Below, piece by piece: positions 34,401-47,400 of a stretch of 64,000 bases of DNA (position 1 is the first letter of the stretch; each line of letters starts with the position of its first letter). Source of the stretch: Chrysomallon squamiferum (lineage: Eukaryota; Mollusca; Gastropoda; Neomphalida; Peltospiridae); the NCBI GenBank assembly GCA_012295275.1, contig CM022671.1, positions 18,040,956 through 18,104,955 of the forward strand, given 5' to 3'. Position numbers and translations under genes: made by a program. Under the pieces are notes generated by a model. It was given only the letters and a program-made list of their open reading frames with translations, was not told the origin of the DNA and made no database searches.

Positions 34401-37400
34401 TTTAATTTTTTCTTTTTTTTTTTTTTTTTTTAAGCTTGAAAGATATTCAGGAAGTTTTAGAAACTGAAACTGAGATCAAAATTTCAAATCAGAAGATTTT
34501 TCACAGAGGAATTTGCATCACAGACACTCAAGCACCTGGTGGTGATCTCCAAGACAAGATTCGACCATTCACCATGTTGCATCCCATGATTCTCATTGGT
34601 CACCATGACAACAGTGAAATGTCAGTCAGCAGTGATCCATATATGGCTGAGCTGTCTGGTAAGGATAATTAAAACATTTTAATGACATGAGAGCTCTGAT
34701 CAGTAATTATAAAATTGGGTTTATCACAGTTTGGCATTTCTTATGATAGTACTAGATCACACAGACTGATTTTCTTTCATTAAATTCGCAAGACTTGAAA
34801 GAAAAGCCAGTCACATGTTTACATAATTTTCCCAAACAACAAATAGTGCACATTTTAATACTGATATACAAATTAAGGAGCCCATTTTGGAATGGGAAAT
34901 GACCAAATAGAAGACTGAAATTTGTGACTTGTTGTTTGTCTGTTCATTAGATGAGTACTTTATGATAGGTTTACTGCTGTTCCAGTATAATGGTTGTAGG
35001 TAGAAGTGACAATATTGATTAAAGTACAGCAATAATGGTTGTGGGTAAAAGTGATGATATTGATTAAAGTTCAGCAATAATGATTGGTGATGGCAATGAT
35101 TATAATCACAGTGGTTATGATGATAATGATTATGATGACAATTGTTGTGGTGATGGTGATGAAGACCGTTGTGATGATGATGATGATAACATAAATGATT
35201 GTGGTTTATTTATAATATCTTTAATATCATGATCACAGAGAATCCAGTGAACTTTGCATCCACCTGTCAGCCAGATATTGATTACAAAATGGCCAAAAAG
35301 TGTAGAGACCAAGTCGCTCTGCTTCGTCGACAAGTTGAGAAACTCTCTGTCAGCCAACAACACATCATACAGTTGAGAAGTCAGCTGAGGTATTTGTTTA
35401 ATAATGTCATCGTTTTTTACAACAGAATTTACTTCAGTCCAAAAACTGGGTTCTATTCCATAAAAGAATATTATAGCACTCACATAAATATTCAGAATGA
35501 AGTGTTAAATATTAAAAAATATATTTGTATAAATATAAAATGTGTGTATATATACGGTCAGAAAATGTTTTACACATTAAGATGAGAGCAACAGAATATT
35601 TTAGTTTTTCTTTATCTGAAAATGTTTTGCAAAATAAAATGTGAATATAAAATTAAATTTTTTATTTGCTTTTCTTTGGCAGAACAGTTGTGCTATATAG
35701 AAAGTTAATATCAGTATGAAAATAAATAGTGAATTTATTTTTGATTTTGTTTATGAAATAAAATATTAGTATAAAATAAACAGTACATTTGCTTTTGTGA
35801 AATAAATATTACTGAATAAAATGCCAAGATACTGGTAAAAATAGATGCTGTATAAAAGCTGTTTGCTATAAGACTTTTACAAAATAAAGTAACACTATAA
35901 ATATAAATGGTATATTTGCTTCTGGTTTTCCATTTGGCAGAAGTAAAATGCAAGACTCCATCAAAACATACATGTTAAAAGCAGAGGCTGTGAGTGAGAT
36001 TTATCAAAAGTTCAGAAACACTGTTGAGAGTATTGGCCACCATGAGAACTTACCAGCTTCTTTTGACAAAACAATGGAACAGGTGAAGCCTTCCAGACAG
36101 TTAATTGCTCTTTAAGATTGTTCATTCAACATAAAAAACGTTTTGCTTTATGAATATTCATATACTCTAATACTGTGCTTTTTAAGTCCCCCATTTCAAA
36201 TACTGTTTCAAGATTGGGGTCTCCAGGTTAAACTTTATAGTATGACAGAAACATGATGAATTATGTAGTGCAGTTATAAGCATATATATGTTATATATGT
36301 TATATATAGGTTTTACAAATGCCATGTATTCTCATTGTGTCATTATGTTATCCAAATAGAGAATCAGTCTTCATATTGACCTTTTATCAAGAGAGAGAAA
36401 AAATATGAGATTCTAAAAACAAATTAAAAACAAAATTTCAGAATTATGGAAAAACTGTTTTGTAATAACATTCCTTATCCATGTGTAAGAAACCATAGAA
36501 AATGTGGACTTAAAATGTTTCAAATTCATCAGTAAACCTGTACCCTGATTTAAAAATGTTTCTAATGAACATTTCTGGTATTTCAGATAGCGAGAGAGCT
36601 GGACTTGCACAAACAGGGCTGTGAGAAGAAGTTTGTTGGTTCTCAGGATGGAAGTTTAGAAGAAAACAACTGGTGTTTTGAAGGCAGAACATGGTTTGTT
36701 GGTCTTTAATTCATATTACAAAAACATGCAGACACACAGAGTTTTACAAAAAGAAAGGTCAGTGTCCTCTAAGCAGTGCGTTTTTGGGTGTGTTGTTTTT
36801 TGTTTTTTTTTGTTTAGGGACATTGCTTCACATTCATTTGGGTATGGCCAGGGTGTATTAAAATTAAGGATTTATGATGAAAAAAGGGATTGCCATATTT
36901 TATATTAAGACTTAAGACATTCTGTCCTGAACTCTGCAATGAATTTACCTGAGATATAATAGGTTACAGGATCAAACCCCAGCAGTACTTCAGTTAGGTT
37001 GTTCCTGTCACACAGGTTACAGATCTGGTGGTAGCTTATTGTAAGTCACAGAATCAGTAGAGGATTTACCTACGACATAATTGTGTTTTAGGATCAACCC
37101 CCCCACATAGCGCTTCAGTTAGCTTACAGCAGGTTACAAATCTGGTTAGAGTCTACGGCCACTTGGTGTCAGGTCTAAGTGACTTATGTTTTTCTTCTCT
37201 TCATAGTATCAGCAGATTCACGAGGTGGTTGGATGTTTCCAAATCTCTCTGTTCTAATTTTAATGGACGCCGCGATAGAAGAAGAGTATCAAGTCTTGAT
37301 GAAAGAATGTCTGCAGTTGAAAAGTATGTTTATAATAAATACTGAAATTTGCATACGGAAATGTAAAAAAAATATAATCGATTATGTTGTGATATGTAGT

Positions 37401-38412
37401 TAATTAAATTATGAAAATATAATTTTTTTCTAACTTTATTATCATGCCATTCTAATTGAAAAGAAAAAGTTTTAGATAATATTTTAATAAAATTTGTTCT
37501 TAACTGAAAATTTCTTTCTTCTGTTTTGTTACTTTTAAAAAAAAAAAAAATAATGAACTGTTTATCAGCATATTTAAAAGGAAATTTTTAAAGTTATGCT
37601 TTAGAGTTATCTCCCATGATACCTTCAGCTAATGCATTTTTCATTGGCTAATCTTCACAGGAAGCAGCTGAAAGAACAGCTGGCTAAATGTACCTCTCAC
37701 TGGACAGATCATTGTCACAGTAAAACTAAGTTTCTTTTTGACAACTTTAAGGAATGGGTTAAGTAAGTTTTTATTTATTTATTTCTTTGTTTTATTTTAT
37801 TTTTTTCTTGCTTCATAAATTCTTCTAACATTTTATGACAATAAATTAAATGTTTATGATTAAATAAATGTTTAATACTGAAATTAAGATTTTATCTTAA
37901 TTAACTTACTGTGATGAAATTGATCATAATTAATCATCAGGTGTGTTTTAAAGCACTTTTACGAACACTTTTATTTGCAATAAACCTCATTTTCTGGGAT
38001 ATGGTCAGAATCTTTTGCCAACTTTGTCAACATCTGCCAGCACAATTAGTTTTAGAAGTAACAGGAAAACAGAGGACGCCTGATGAGGTATCAAATTGAA
38101 GCTTATGGAGTCAAGAATCTGAAAATGTCTAACTCATATCACCCAAAATGTAGCTCAAGTTCTTGTTTGATATATTGGTTCACCTATTTTTTCACCTATT
38201 GTTAATTTTATTTATTATTAACAGACATTATTCTGATGCTGCAAAAAATCTAGAGGAGACACAAGAACATCTTGAAAATGCAAAGATGTTGCTGATGCAG
38301 TTGATAACACAGGTCATTCCAGTGAGTAAATATAAAATTATGTATTGATGTCCAACATATTTATTTTATTTACTAACAAATGAAATAAATCTTGAAATAA
38401 TAAAAGATTGCC

Positions 38413-38448
<36 letters not shown>

Positions 38449-39986
38449 AAAAAAATATACATATATATTGGGGCTATCTTTTATTATTTCAATATTTATT
38501 TTCATTTATGTTTTGTATCTATCTATCTATCTCTATGTCTAATAATAGTATTAAATGTTAAAAATTTGTTGTTTTGAATGTAACAACTATCCAGGCTGGA
38601 TGTAATATTTACTGAATCATAACTATTATCTTGCATCTTGGATTTATATATTTTTTTACACTGGAACTTGGATGTAACATAACTGTTTTTGTAGATGTAA
38701 TAAAACTTGTTGGAATGTAACAGCTATTGTACTGGATACAGCTGATCTGTTGGATGTAACATAACTTGTGTTGAATGTAACATAACTGGATGTAAATTAA
38801 CTGTTTGTCTTGAATTTAACTGTTACATTGATGTAATGTAACAAGTTGTGCTGAATGTAACATAAATGCTGTATTTTATGTAACATAACTTGTGTTAGAT
38901 TTAAAATAACTGTTATGGATTTAATTAACATCACTCTCCCATGTCAGCTATAACATTCTTCAGTTATGGTCCTACAGTTCTACTATGATATAAAAGCAAT
39001 ACCCTAGTTGTGATCGGTTTTTGTATTTTTTAAAACAGAAACCTAAGCAGGAAGAATCATTACGTCACAAAACATCCACACGGCGAGATTCTGAGGCACT
39101 TGACAGTCTGTAAGTTCATTATCGTTCTAGTATTTTAACCCTTTGGCCACAGGGCACGTTTAAAATGAGCTTGACAATCAGAAACTGTTAACTACACAAT
39201 AAACTTACCTCTTAAAACTGGCAATATTCAGCACATTTTCAAGTGCTGATTATAAACAGGGACATCAAGAATACGTATTACCTACCTGTGCTAGAAAACT
39301 GACATCCAGTGCAAAGAGTTAATAATATATGTTTTATAACTAAATGAATGTATTTAAAGTATTTCTTAAAATCACCGTATCTTTATTTGATAACTTCCTC
39401 GAATTCAGCTGTCTTTGTTTAGTATATTTTTTTGAAAATAAAAAAATTATCTGGTTGTATTTATTAAATACAAAAATCACTGCTGGTATGGTGTTCATTT
39501 TAAGTAATTTTATTTAAATTTTAACATTTGTATTTAAAAGGGTTATTTTTTAACTTTATATTTTGTGTTGAAACTATTTATTTACTGCAGTTTCAGCAAG
39601 CTTATTGAAGAAACCAAAGGTTCAAAAGAGAAAGCTGTTACCCTGAGAGAGAGGTATTTATATCATGAGTGTCAGTATGTTATACGAATGTGAAAATCCC
39701 TAAAAGACTGAGGCATTTTTTTTTTTTTTTTTTTTTTATATATATATATATATATATTTTTATATAACTTGGCAATATTACATTCAGTCTTTTGGGTTTT
39801 TAAATTTACTTCTTCGTTAAAAAATGGCAACATTTGAGCATATCTTTTGGCTTATTATTTTATTGTCACACTTAATTATTAACAAAGAATAGTTTCAACA
39901 ACAACCAAAATTGATCCAAATGGAAATTCATCAAATGTACCAAGTCTGTAAGTTAAGGTAAATTACTATCTTGAAACTTTTATCAC

Positions 39987-40017
<31 letters not shown>

Positions 40018-40020
40018 TTT

Positions 40021-40059
<39 letters not shown>

Positions 40060-40147
40060 ATTTTTCTTTAGTTGTTTTGTGTAATTCTAGTATTCAGTTT
40101 GCTTGATAAACATGTTCTGTTCTTTTGTGAAATTAAATTTATTTTTC

Positions 40148-40178
<31 letters not shown>

Positions 40179-40267
40179 TTTTCAGCATAGGCAGTCTGCC
40201 ACTTGATTTTGAAACTCCAGAAATATTTGACATGGGTGATACAGTTTGTAATATCGACATCAACTGA
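27844..40267 (+). CDS. TBK1: TBK1 / IKK-epsilon-type kinase
   Basis: Eighteen exons (27844-27936, 28557-28682, 30203-30332, 30918-31008, 31826-31916, 32596-32753, 33565-33675, 33938-34123, 34435-34658, 35239-35389, 35941-36082, 36587-36672, 37207-37323, 37661-37762, 38225-38321, 39039-39109, 39591-39653, 40186-40267) join in phase to 2121 nt, 706 aa; human TBK1 has 729. The kinase domain shows GLGATCEV (glycine loop, 18-25), ALKVF (K39), HRDLKPAN (130-137), SDFG (D154) and the activation loop SLVGTEEYL, where S169 matches the TBK1 activating serine. A ubiquitin-like domain lies near 300-385, then a long helical scaffold and a short C-terminal tail ([15 protein letters not shown]). In animals this cytosolic kinase phosphorylates IRF-type and autophagy substrates downstream of STING/MAVS-like adaptors. 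Vertebrate TBK1 and IKBKE split later, so this is probably a single pre-duplication orthologue. The final two junctions are the least certain. Confidence 0.9.
28250..28300 (+). repeat. A-rich tetramer/trimer microsatellite, TBK1 intron 1
   Basis: AAAT and AAT repeats following a poly(A) and AT tract (28190-28230). Further TTA repeats lie at about 28446-28500. Simple sequence only. Confidence 0.7.
28770..29690 (+). mobile_element. Decayed 3' part of a non-LTR retrotransposon
   Basis: Inside intron 2 of the kinase gene, broken frames encode an RNase H-like segment and the terminal region of ORF2. Visible marks: [10 protein letters not shown] around the first catalytic aspartate (29127-29135), [11 protein letters not shown] with the expected catalytic glutamate (29251-29271), then in another frame [14 protein letters not shown] and CHCGEAD with TTEHVIQKC (29437-29560). 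The last motif is the cysteine/histidine block found after RNase H in many non-LTR elements. Frameshifts and stop codons show it is dead. The 5' part and target-site duplications were not found. Confidence 0.75.
29876..30190 (+). repeat. Degenerate TCTG/TATC tetranucleotide region
   Basis: Interspersed TCTG, TATC and TCTA repeats over about 300 bp, ending right at the acceptor of kinase exon 3 (30203), whose polypyrimidine tract it partly supplies. Confidence 0.7.
31177..31816 (+). mobile_element. tRNA-derived molluscan-type SINE, interrupted
   Basis: Lies in kinase intron 4. The head GGCATAGCTCAGTAGT resembles a tRNA A box, and GATCAGTCCC nearby is a decayed B box. The central body (about 31270-31450, with CAGTGCTCCACAACTGG and AAAAGATCCCTTACTTCT) matches my memory of a SINE body common in mollusc genomes. 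Its usual tail (GTGTTGAGT...GTTAAATAAAA...ATTTCCTTCC) appears only at 31770-31816, so about 260 bp of other sequence separates body from tail. This is either a nested insertion or two separate copies. The tail abuts the splice acceptor of exon 5. Confidence 0.65.
31645..31740 (+). repeat. Dispersed repeat, copy 1
   Basis: GAGGTATCAAAATGAAGCTT and the following 70 bp match 38081-38160 in another intron of the same gene (GAGGTATCAAATTGAAGCTT, then AATCTGAAAATGT). Two independent insertions of the same element are likely. Its class is unknown. Confidence 0.55.
36937..37165 (+). repeat. Tandem pair of about 120 bp with tRNA-like box
   Basis: Two diverged copies in a row, sharing AGGATCAA.CCCC, CTTCAGTTAG and GGTTACA.ATCTGGT. 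GGATCAAACCCC resembles a tRNA B box, so this may be a doubled SINE head. It ends just before kinase exon 13. Confidence 0.45.
38081..38160 (+). repeat. Dispersed repeat, copy 2
   Basis: Partner of 31645-31740, lying just before kinase exon 15. Similar over about 80 bp with scattered substitutions. Confidence 0.55.
38575..38930 (+). repeat. Degenerate minisatellite (GATGTAACATAACT)
   Basis: About ten imperfect units of 20-35 bp built on GATGTAACATAACTGTT within kinase intron 15. No function visible. Confidence 0.65.
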
Positions 40268-42928
40268 TACATCCTTTATTCTGTGACCTGAACAGTTAAA
40301 CACTTTATCCTGTGACACAGAAAATCCTCTAACACACTTCCAGAGACATTAAGATAATTTATGAAAATAATACACCCCCCAAAAAAACATATAAATAAAA
40401 TTGTTCCAACATATAACACATAACCAGAAAGCACAGTGGTATACAATAAACACAATGTCCCCCCCTCCAAAAACCCCCAAAACACACAGGTACATAACAT
40501 GACAAAAAAGACAAATACACAAACACACAAAAACACAAATGTCAAAGTATACAATACATGCACACATATAGAGATACCATATACTGGTTTATGATATATT
40601 TGTGTATATGTATATATATATATATTCTGAGAAAAGAAACATTCCACAATATAACTGAATGTAGCTTACTACTGTAAGCAAACAAACACAGAATGAAGAT
40701 ACACAGATATACAAGCCACTTTGAAGATAAAAAACAAAATACAGGATAAAAGATCATCTTTGGGATAACATTTCATAATAAATAGAAATTGTTTTAGTTG
40801 AACTTTTTACATTTACTTTCAGATTTGTCATGCCTTGAAATTATAGATTTAATGTGATTAATGTGAACACTTTTTTAATAATAATAAAAACGTTATATTA
40901 CATTATTATATTAGATCATACATGATGATATATGTTATATTTATTTTTATTTTATTTATATATAGCAATATATTTATGTTCAGGAATCCATGTTATAAAG
41001 AGGTTTTGTTTATAATAAGCTGACTTTGTACAGCTTTATAATAAATTGTATATAATTAAAATGTTTGACTTGTATAACTTCATAATAAATGGTACATAAA
41101 TACACTATATAGAAAATATATCTTCAGATGTAGGAAAAGAAAAAAAAATCTGTAGCAAAATCAGTCAAAGTAAATTGTTGTTTTTTATTATTATTTTTAG
41201 TTTAGATTTTTGCTAATTTTGGCTTAATTCATTGATTCTTTATGTCTGGCTAACTTATTTTTCACAAAATAACAAATATTTTATTAATAATAACTTTAAT
41301 GACTTTGAAAATGTTTATTCTTGCTATTTTAATTTTAAATTTACCTACATAAATATTACCTGTATTATTTTTTGTTCTTCATAGTAATTAACATGATAAA
41401 AAATAAAGTTAGCAAGATTCATGTTGTGATATAATCATTGTTTTAGGATCAATGCAGACTTGTCTATAATTGTTTAAAAAGTATATAAAAAAAATAAAAT
41501 TGTGTGTGTGCACTTGCATGTGTTTAGATTGTATACATAAAAATCTGATAGAGATGAAAAAGAAAGAGAGTATTCATTATTAAATGTTTGCAAATGATAT
41601 ATAATTATATATTATCAAAATATTGCTGTTAGAAGCATTTCTATTTTTATTAAAATTACATTTGTTTACAAGATCCTAATCTTATAATTTTACAACATAA
41701 TTATACACATAATTATATACTTTTAATTTTGAATAACCATTTATTTACTGTTAGGTACACTGCATTTGTGTTACCTTTGTTATTTCAGTGCGTTTAATAA
41801 AGATAAAATTCAGCAAATTAAAAATGACTTGTTGAAAGGACTAAAAAAAAAAAAATTTATTGCAATAGTGTCTAAAATTTGGAAAATGAATAACTCCTCA
41901 GATAGAACAGTCATAAGATTAAATAATTTTCTCAAAATTATCTCGGCAATTTGCGAAGATCTCTTCTTTTCTATAAGAATATTATTTGAAAAATGATTCA
42001 ATAAAGTGCTGAATTACTAACAAATTATCTTTGTGTTGTTTGTTTCCATTCCGCTGTCCTTAGCTGCAGGGCTAGATTCAGTTGTGGCAAAGACGTAAAC
42101 TGAATGTTACTTTAATTGCTTTGTAATAGTATACTGTGTTATTATTTAAATGAAATTCGTAGATGACATCTCTGAAGTGGGGCCCTAAGCTGTTTTACCA
42201 AGCAATTTAAAAACCATCTTAAATGGTTTCACGACATATCTGTAGGAGTTGTATGAATAGTTAGTTGTTTTATTATGTATATATAATCTTAATGTGTTAC
42301 TGCCCTTAAATGTCATTGTTGATAACCATTTATTCAGAAAAGAATCACGTTATTGTTAATAGGATTGTAATTGCTAATGGTTTCTACATAGCTCACAAAG
42401 AAATAATATTATTACATACGATATTTTTCTACAGTATGTATAGTTGATATCAGCTAATACTTCAGTCTGAAAATCCCATCCAGTGAGTTAAAATGCATTC
42501 TGTAGTATCTTTCAGGTTGAAGATTGTTTTCATTAGCAGTAGCACCAGAACTGATGTGTATGCAAGTTTTGAAGCTGTATGAGTTGTAGCTGCAATTTTT
42601 TTTATTTTTTTTCCGACTAGTTCAGTACGTCGGAGACTTGTTTTTCGCATTTTAATCATGAAGAATCGGTCGGCTGAAAACAGTTCTTGATGACAAGTCA
42701 TGTGAAGTAAAAAAAAAACAGTCGATGATTGGCTGAACTCGATGACGTTTATGTGATGCTTTCATATAACAATGGTTGCTTTACCAAACCGATGCCGATT
42801 TCTGCATTAAAGTGTTAAGCGTTCTAAACCTTTAATGCTAGATCAAACACAGCTATGAAGATTTCTAGTTAGCAGAACACATTACCGATAGACTTAGCTC
42901 GATAGCGCCGAACGTTAAAAAACAACAA

Positions 42929-42961
<33 letters not shown>

Positions 42962-43468
42962 AAACAACGGAAATATCTGCCAAAGACACATTGCAATACA
43001 TGTTTGTTTTTTTTTTTTTTTTTAAATCAATTTGTCATCAGACAGCATAATGTGGCCTTGTTACAGATTCAATCCGGTGTCATCCAAGACATATCGTTGA
43101 ACATGCGCAGTACACGACCTGACAGTATTTGGCAGCTGCAGGTAGTAATCTCAGAGGAGAAATGTCAACTTTTCAGATGAACGATGGCATCATCGTCAGT
43201 TTTCCAGATGGCCGCTTTCACGTCTGCTGTCGTCGACTTGAAGGCTTTGTTCAGCGCTGTGTCACTGGAGAACCATTCCACAAGTTGCTCTCAAAGACTT
43301 TTTAATTATGCCTTGCCGTACTTAACTGTGCATTGTTGCAAACATTATGTAGTCACTGCTTGCCTGAGTGACACCGAATATATTACCTTGCCTTATGATC
43401 TCCGATACATTTATCTTGATAAATAAAAATAAAAATACCTTTCTGACAATCTCATAGATCTCATAGAC

Positions 43469-43544
<76 letters not shown>

Positions 43545-43958
43545 CGGTAATATAGTTAAATAATAAACTCCTTTATGAAATCTATAAACAAAAATATAAA
43601 AATTAAAAATAAAATAAGTACACATGTAAATAAACAAACAAACAAAGTGCTAAGTATTTTAATACGTGTCAAATTATATTTTTTCAGAAGAATATCGTTG
43701 AATAATAAACCTATTTATAAAACCCGGTGGCATTTTAAAAAATAAAAAAATAATGAATAATGTACAATGTATTTTCAGCAGGTAAATAATAAACTCATTT
43801 ATAAAACCCACAGGCATTTAAAAAATAAATTAATTAAAAATTAATAAGCAATTTAACATGTATGAAGATTTTAACTTTTTCCGCAGGAAGTAATGTTTAT
43901 TTTATTTTATTTTTTAAATTTGTATGAATTATTTAAATTTAAATTTAAATTTAAATTT

Positions 43959-43989
<31 letters not shown>

Positions 43990-44448
43990 TCAGTCAAGTA
44001 CGCGCCATGTGATACCAATAATACTGATTCCGCGAAAGAGTCAACTTAACATGTGTTCCGTTATGTTCGAAAGCAGTCATGATTCGCTTATTATATCCAG
44101 CCAAAAAAAAAACTATAAAAAAAACCAGTCGTTTATATTAAGTGGTAATTTTATTATGATTTGCACGTCCTATCGACACCGTAGAGATGTGAAAGTAAAC
44201 AGAAAGCACTTTCCACTGACATTTGATTGCTCTTCTGTAAACGTATTGCAGAGAGCAAACAGGGGAGCTAACACCGTCTCTTACCAACAGCCCGGCGAAC
44301 AAATTTATCGATTCCAGCAAGTAAAAGAAATGTTCCGAGAAAGTCGTTTCTATAGCACGGACGCGCTTTGCCGAACGCGGACGGAAAACCCGATGCTTTG
44401 CGCCGAGCTTTCTTTGCCGTCTATAATCTAGCTGCTGTAGAAAGTGAC
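40268..44448. other. Intergenic, TBK1 to myristoylated gene
   Basis: Kinase 3' UTR and AT-rich flank to about 42000. A (CT)n microsatellite lies at 43469-43540 and poly(A) runs lie near 42930-42960. The stretch 42700-43430 has more balanced composition and several CpGs, but no convincing exon. From about 44140 the GC and CpG content rise, marking the probable promoter and 5' UTR of the next gene, without a clear TATA box. Confidence 0.5.
43469..43540 (+). repeat. (CT)n microsatellite
   Basis: Uninterrupted CT dinucleotides for about 72 bp, roughly 0.9 kb upstream of the myristoylated-protein gene. GA/CT tracts can exclude nucleosomes, but no role is shown. Confidence 0.9.
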
Positions 44449-44496
44449 ATGGCGGCATGGGATGTCGTTCCAGCAAACATGGATTCAGTAAAGTGA
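44449..44496 (+). promoter_or_regulatory. Short upstream ORF overlapping a start codon
   Basis: An ATG at 44449 in good context (GACATGG) opens a 15-codon frame (MAAWDVVPANMDSVK) that runs past the main ATG at 44457 in another frame and stops at 44496. Ribosomes using it would miss the main start, so it could limit translation of the downstream protein. This is an inference and requires that the mRNA start upstream of 44449. Confidence 0.45.
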
Positions 44497-47400
44497 GGGT
44501 CTCGGAATCGGCGCGTTCCGGAACCAACAGCGTCACGTCGAGTTCGCGAAAACTGTTCTCGAGGAAGATCAGATCCGTGACGAGCTGGAGTTCGGGTCAG
44601 TGGAACTCCACCGTTCTCGTGAAGACGCCCGACACCTGCGACAAGACGGTCAAATCGGCGCCGTCGAGGGAATTGCAGTTCACGGACTTCTGCACGACGA
44701 AGGCGACGTACAACGTCCTGGGATCGAAGACGTCGACGATCACGGTGCGACTGTCGAGCGATGGGTCCACGCTGCAGATCGAACAGTGCGAGATGCCGCT
44801 GCTGTCGTCGATGCAAAGATCGGAAAGTGCTCCTTGTCTTGGGTGTAAGGGTAAACGGGATAATAAGAACATCAACAAAACGTTCACCGTAGCGGCTCAG
44901 ATGAACCCTTTTTCAGCCGGCAATTCTAGCGATCAGTCGGAGGACAGTGGTTCTAAATTGATACACGCTGTGGAAATCGGTGCTCGAGAGGCCGAAGTAA
45001 CGAGTGGCGAGATGAAAACGGATTTAAGTCCTGAAAAGGAAAACGTAATGAAAATGAACGGGACGATTCCACAAGACGTTACGCATTCAGATACGAGAAC
45101 GCCGACACAACGCACGTGCACTGACGAGAATCAGATCCACGTCAGCGCAGGTGAATGCACGTGCCTTTTGCAAGACGAAATAAACAAAAACTGCAGTTCT
45201 CCGTCTCACGGAAAAAACGTGAACGAAACCGAGGACGGTTCAGACAGCACGAAACATTTAGACCAGGACGTGAGCAACAACAACAACTTAAACGACGGAT
45301 GTTCGAAGCTCAAGTACAGCGTGGGCAAGATACTGCACTGCTACAAATCGCAGGTGAACGAAAACGCCAAAGACTTAACCATTTCGTACGAACGGATCCC
45401 GGCTCGCGACGGAAATCACTGCGTGGTGACAGAGGCAACGGTAAGAGGCAACGTCACCTACACAACAGACACACTAACCAACGATCTGGACGAAAACCAG
45501 TGGGCGGACTGTGATAACAGGAATTTGTTTGACTGCACCAACCCTTCGCTCTGTGTTTCCCTCTCGCCCGCGGGGCAGCCCGAGCAGTTTTCTGGGTGCG
45601 GGCTGTACGACGGGGAATACCCCAACAGTGGCGACGGCGACAATACCTCGTCGTATTCAGCGAGCGCGGGACAGGCGGACCTTCAGCACCTTAACGAAAC
45701 GAAAGATCTGATTATGGCTAATCACGACGTCCCGCAGGTACGTCGAAATTTAATTAATGGTAAGTAGAGATATTTCGCTGGGTCATACTGCTCGGCAGTT
45801 ACCAGCTTGAAAACAAAGTGTCAGATACACCGCCGAGTAATCACATAGCTTTCATTATTATTTGTTCTCACGGTGTTAGTTAAATTATAATATTGTACAG
45901 GTTTCAAATACTAGTTTCGTATGTAAAATATTAAAAACAAACATTATATGTGTATATACTAAATTCAAACATTGCTTGTACATTACAGTGTATGATAGTT
46001 AGGGACATGCAAACATAAACATCACATATACATTGATATGTAATATACTAAATAGAAATATTACCTATACATTAGAAAGTAATGTAATCAGGGACATACA
46101 AATCACATTTGGATTGATTTATAAACTGAAACACTACGTTCGAACATGATCTTATACAGTAATAAGTAATATGCTGTGTAAAATATTGATCTTAGATATT
46201 ATTATATATTATCTCCGAAAAACAACAACAAAAATAAAAACAACAACATAAAATAAATAAGTAAGTAAATAACCAACCAATCAACCAAAATAACAAGTAC
46301 AAAATATTACGTAATGTTTAAGGGAAATATATTACTAATATATTACAAAATAATATGCTTATATGGAAAATACTATTAAAGATACTACCATTCATAATGT
46401 TACATTATAATGTGATCTCAAAATGCTAAATATTAATAGTTTAATATCACCAGATTTACCAGAACATTATTAATACATTACAATGTAACATTACATGGAA
46501 ACATTATTTACACATTACAGTGTAATATAACATAAAATAGTATTAATACATTACAATGTAATATTACATTAAAACCATTTATACATTCCAATATAACATA
46601 AGACATTATTAATACATTACAATGTAATATAACATAAAACACTATTAATACATCACAATGTAACATTACGTGGAACATTTATTTATACATTACAGTGTAA
46701 TATAACATAAAATAGTATTAATACACTACAGTGTAATATTACATTAAAACCATTTATACATTACAGTGTAATATAACATAAAATAGTATTAATACACTAC
46801 AGTGTAATATTACATTAAAACCATTTATACATTCCAATATAACATAAGACATTATTAATACACTACAATGTAATATTACATAAAACATTATTAATATATT
46901 ATAATGTAATATTACACAAAAGACCGTGAAGCATTAAATCAAAACATTAATATTTTACTATGTAATGCTACATAAAACATTATTAATATATTATAATGTA
47001 ATATTACACAAACGATCGTGAAGTATTAAATCAAAACATTATTAATACGTTAAAATGTAATATTAAATTCTAACATTTTTTTTAATATATCGCGATGTAA
47101 CAAGACTGTGAAATATTAAAATAAAACATCTTTACTGACTGAAGGGAATCTTCGATTTCAGTGCAGTAATTAGATGTCACAGTTTGTGATTCGTTATTCG
47201 TTCACATCCTCACAAACCTCTTGGCAACAGATCATCATGCCATAAACAGATTTTCAATTTCAAACTGTAGAAATGTGTTATCGTATATGATATACATGCC
47301 TTTTTCTGGCGGTGAGTGAATGAATATTTGTTTAACGACATGACATTTTTTTTTTTTTTGTATTTTTTTTTTCAAATGTGAACCCAAAATAAGATAACTA

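Noticed and set aside
39895-39960. Extra TBK1 exon ([14 protein letters not shown]-like frame)
   Set aside because: Its phase does not fit after the exon ending at 39653, and joining it would give an early stop. The direct join to 40186 fits in phase and family.
41766-41996. Lysine/isoleucine-rich frame with a possible splice acceptor and nearby AATAAA, as an alternative last exon of TBK1
   Set aside because: Very AT-rich and low-complexity with no family similarity. The exon ending at 40267 already gives a fitting C-terminus.
43184-43426. 80-codon frame MASSSVFQMAAFTS
   Set aside because: No family match, no duplicate or splice context to support it, and composition not clearly coding.
44009-44431. 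140-codon frame just upstream of the myristoylated-protein gene
   Set aside because: Sits in the likely promoter/5' UTR, shows no domain and has poorly biased codons. Treated as non-coding.
44421-44887. Antisense frames in the GC-rich first exon of the myristoylated-protein gene
   Set aside because: Arginine-rich shadows of a GC-rich sense frame, a common artefact.
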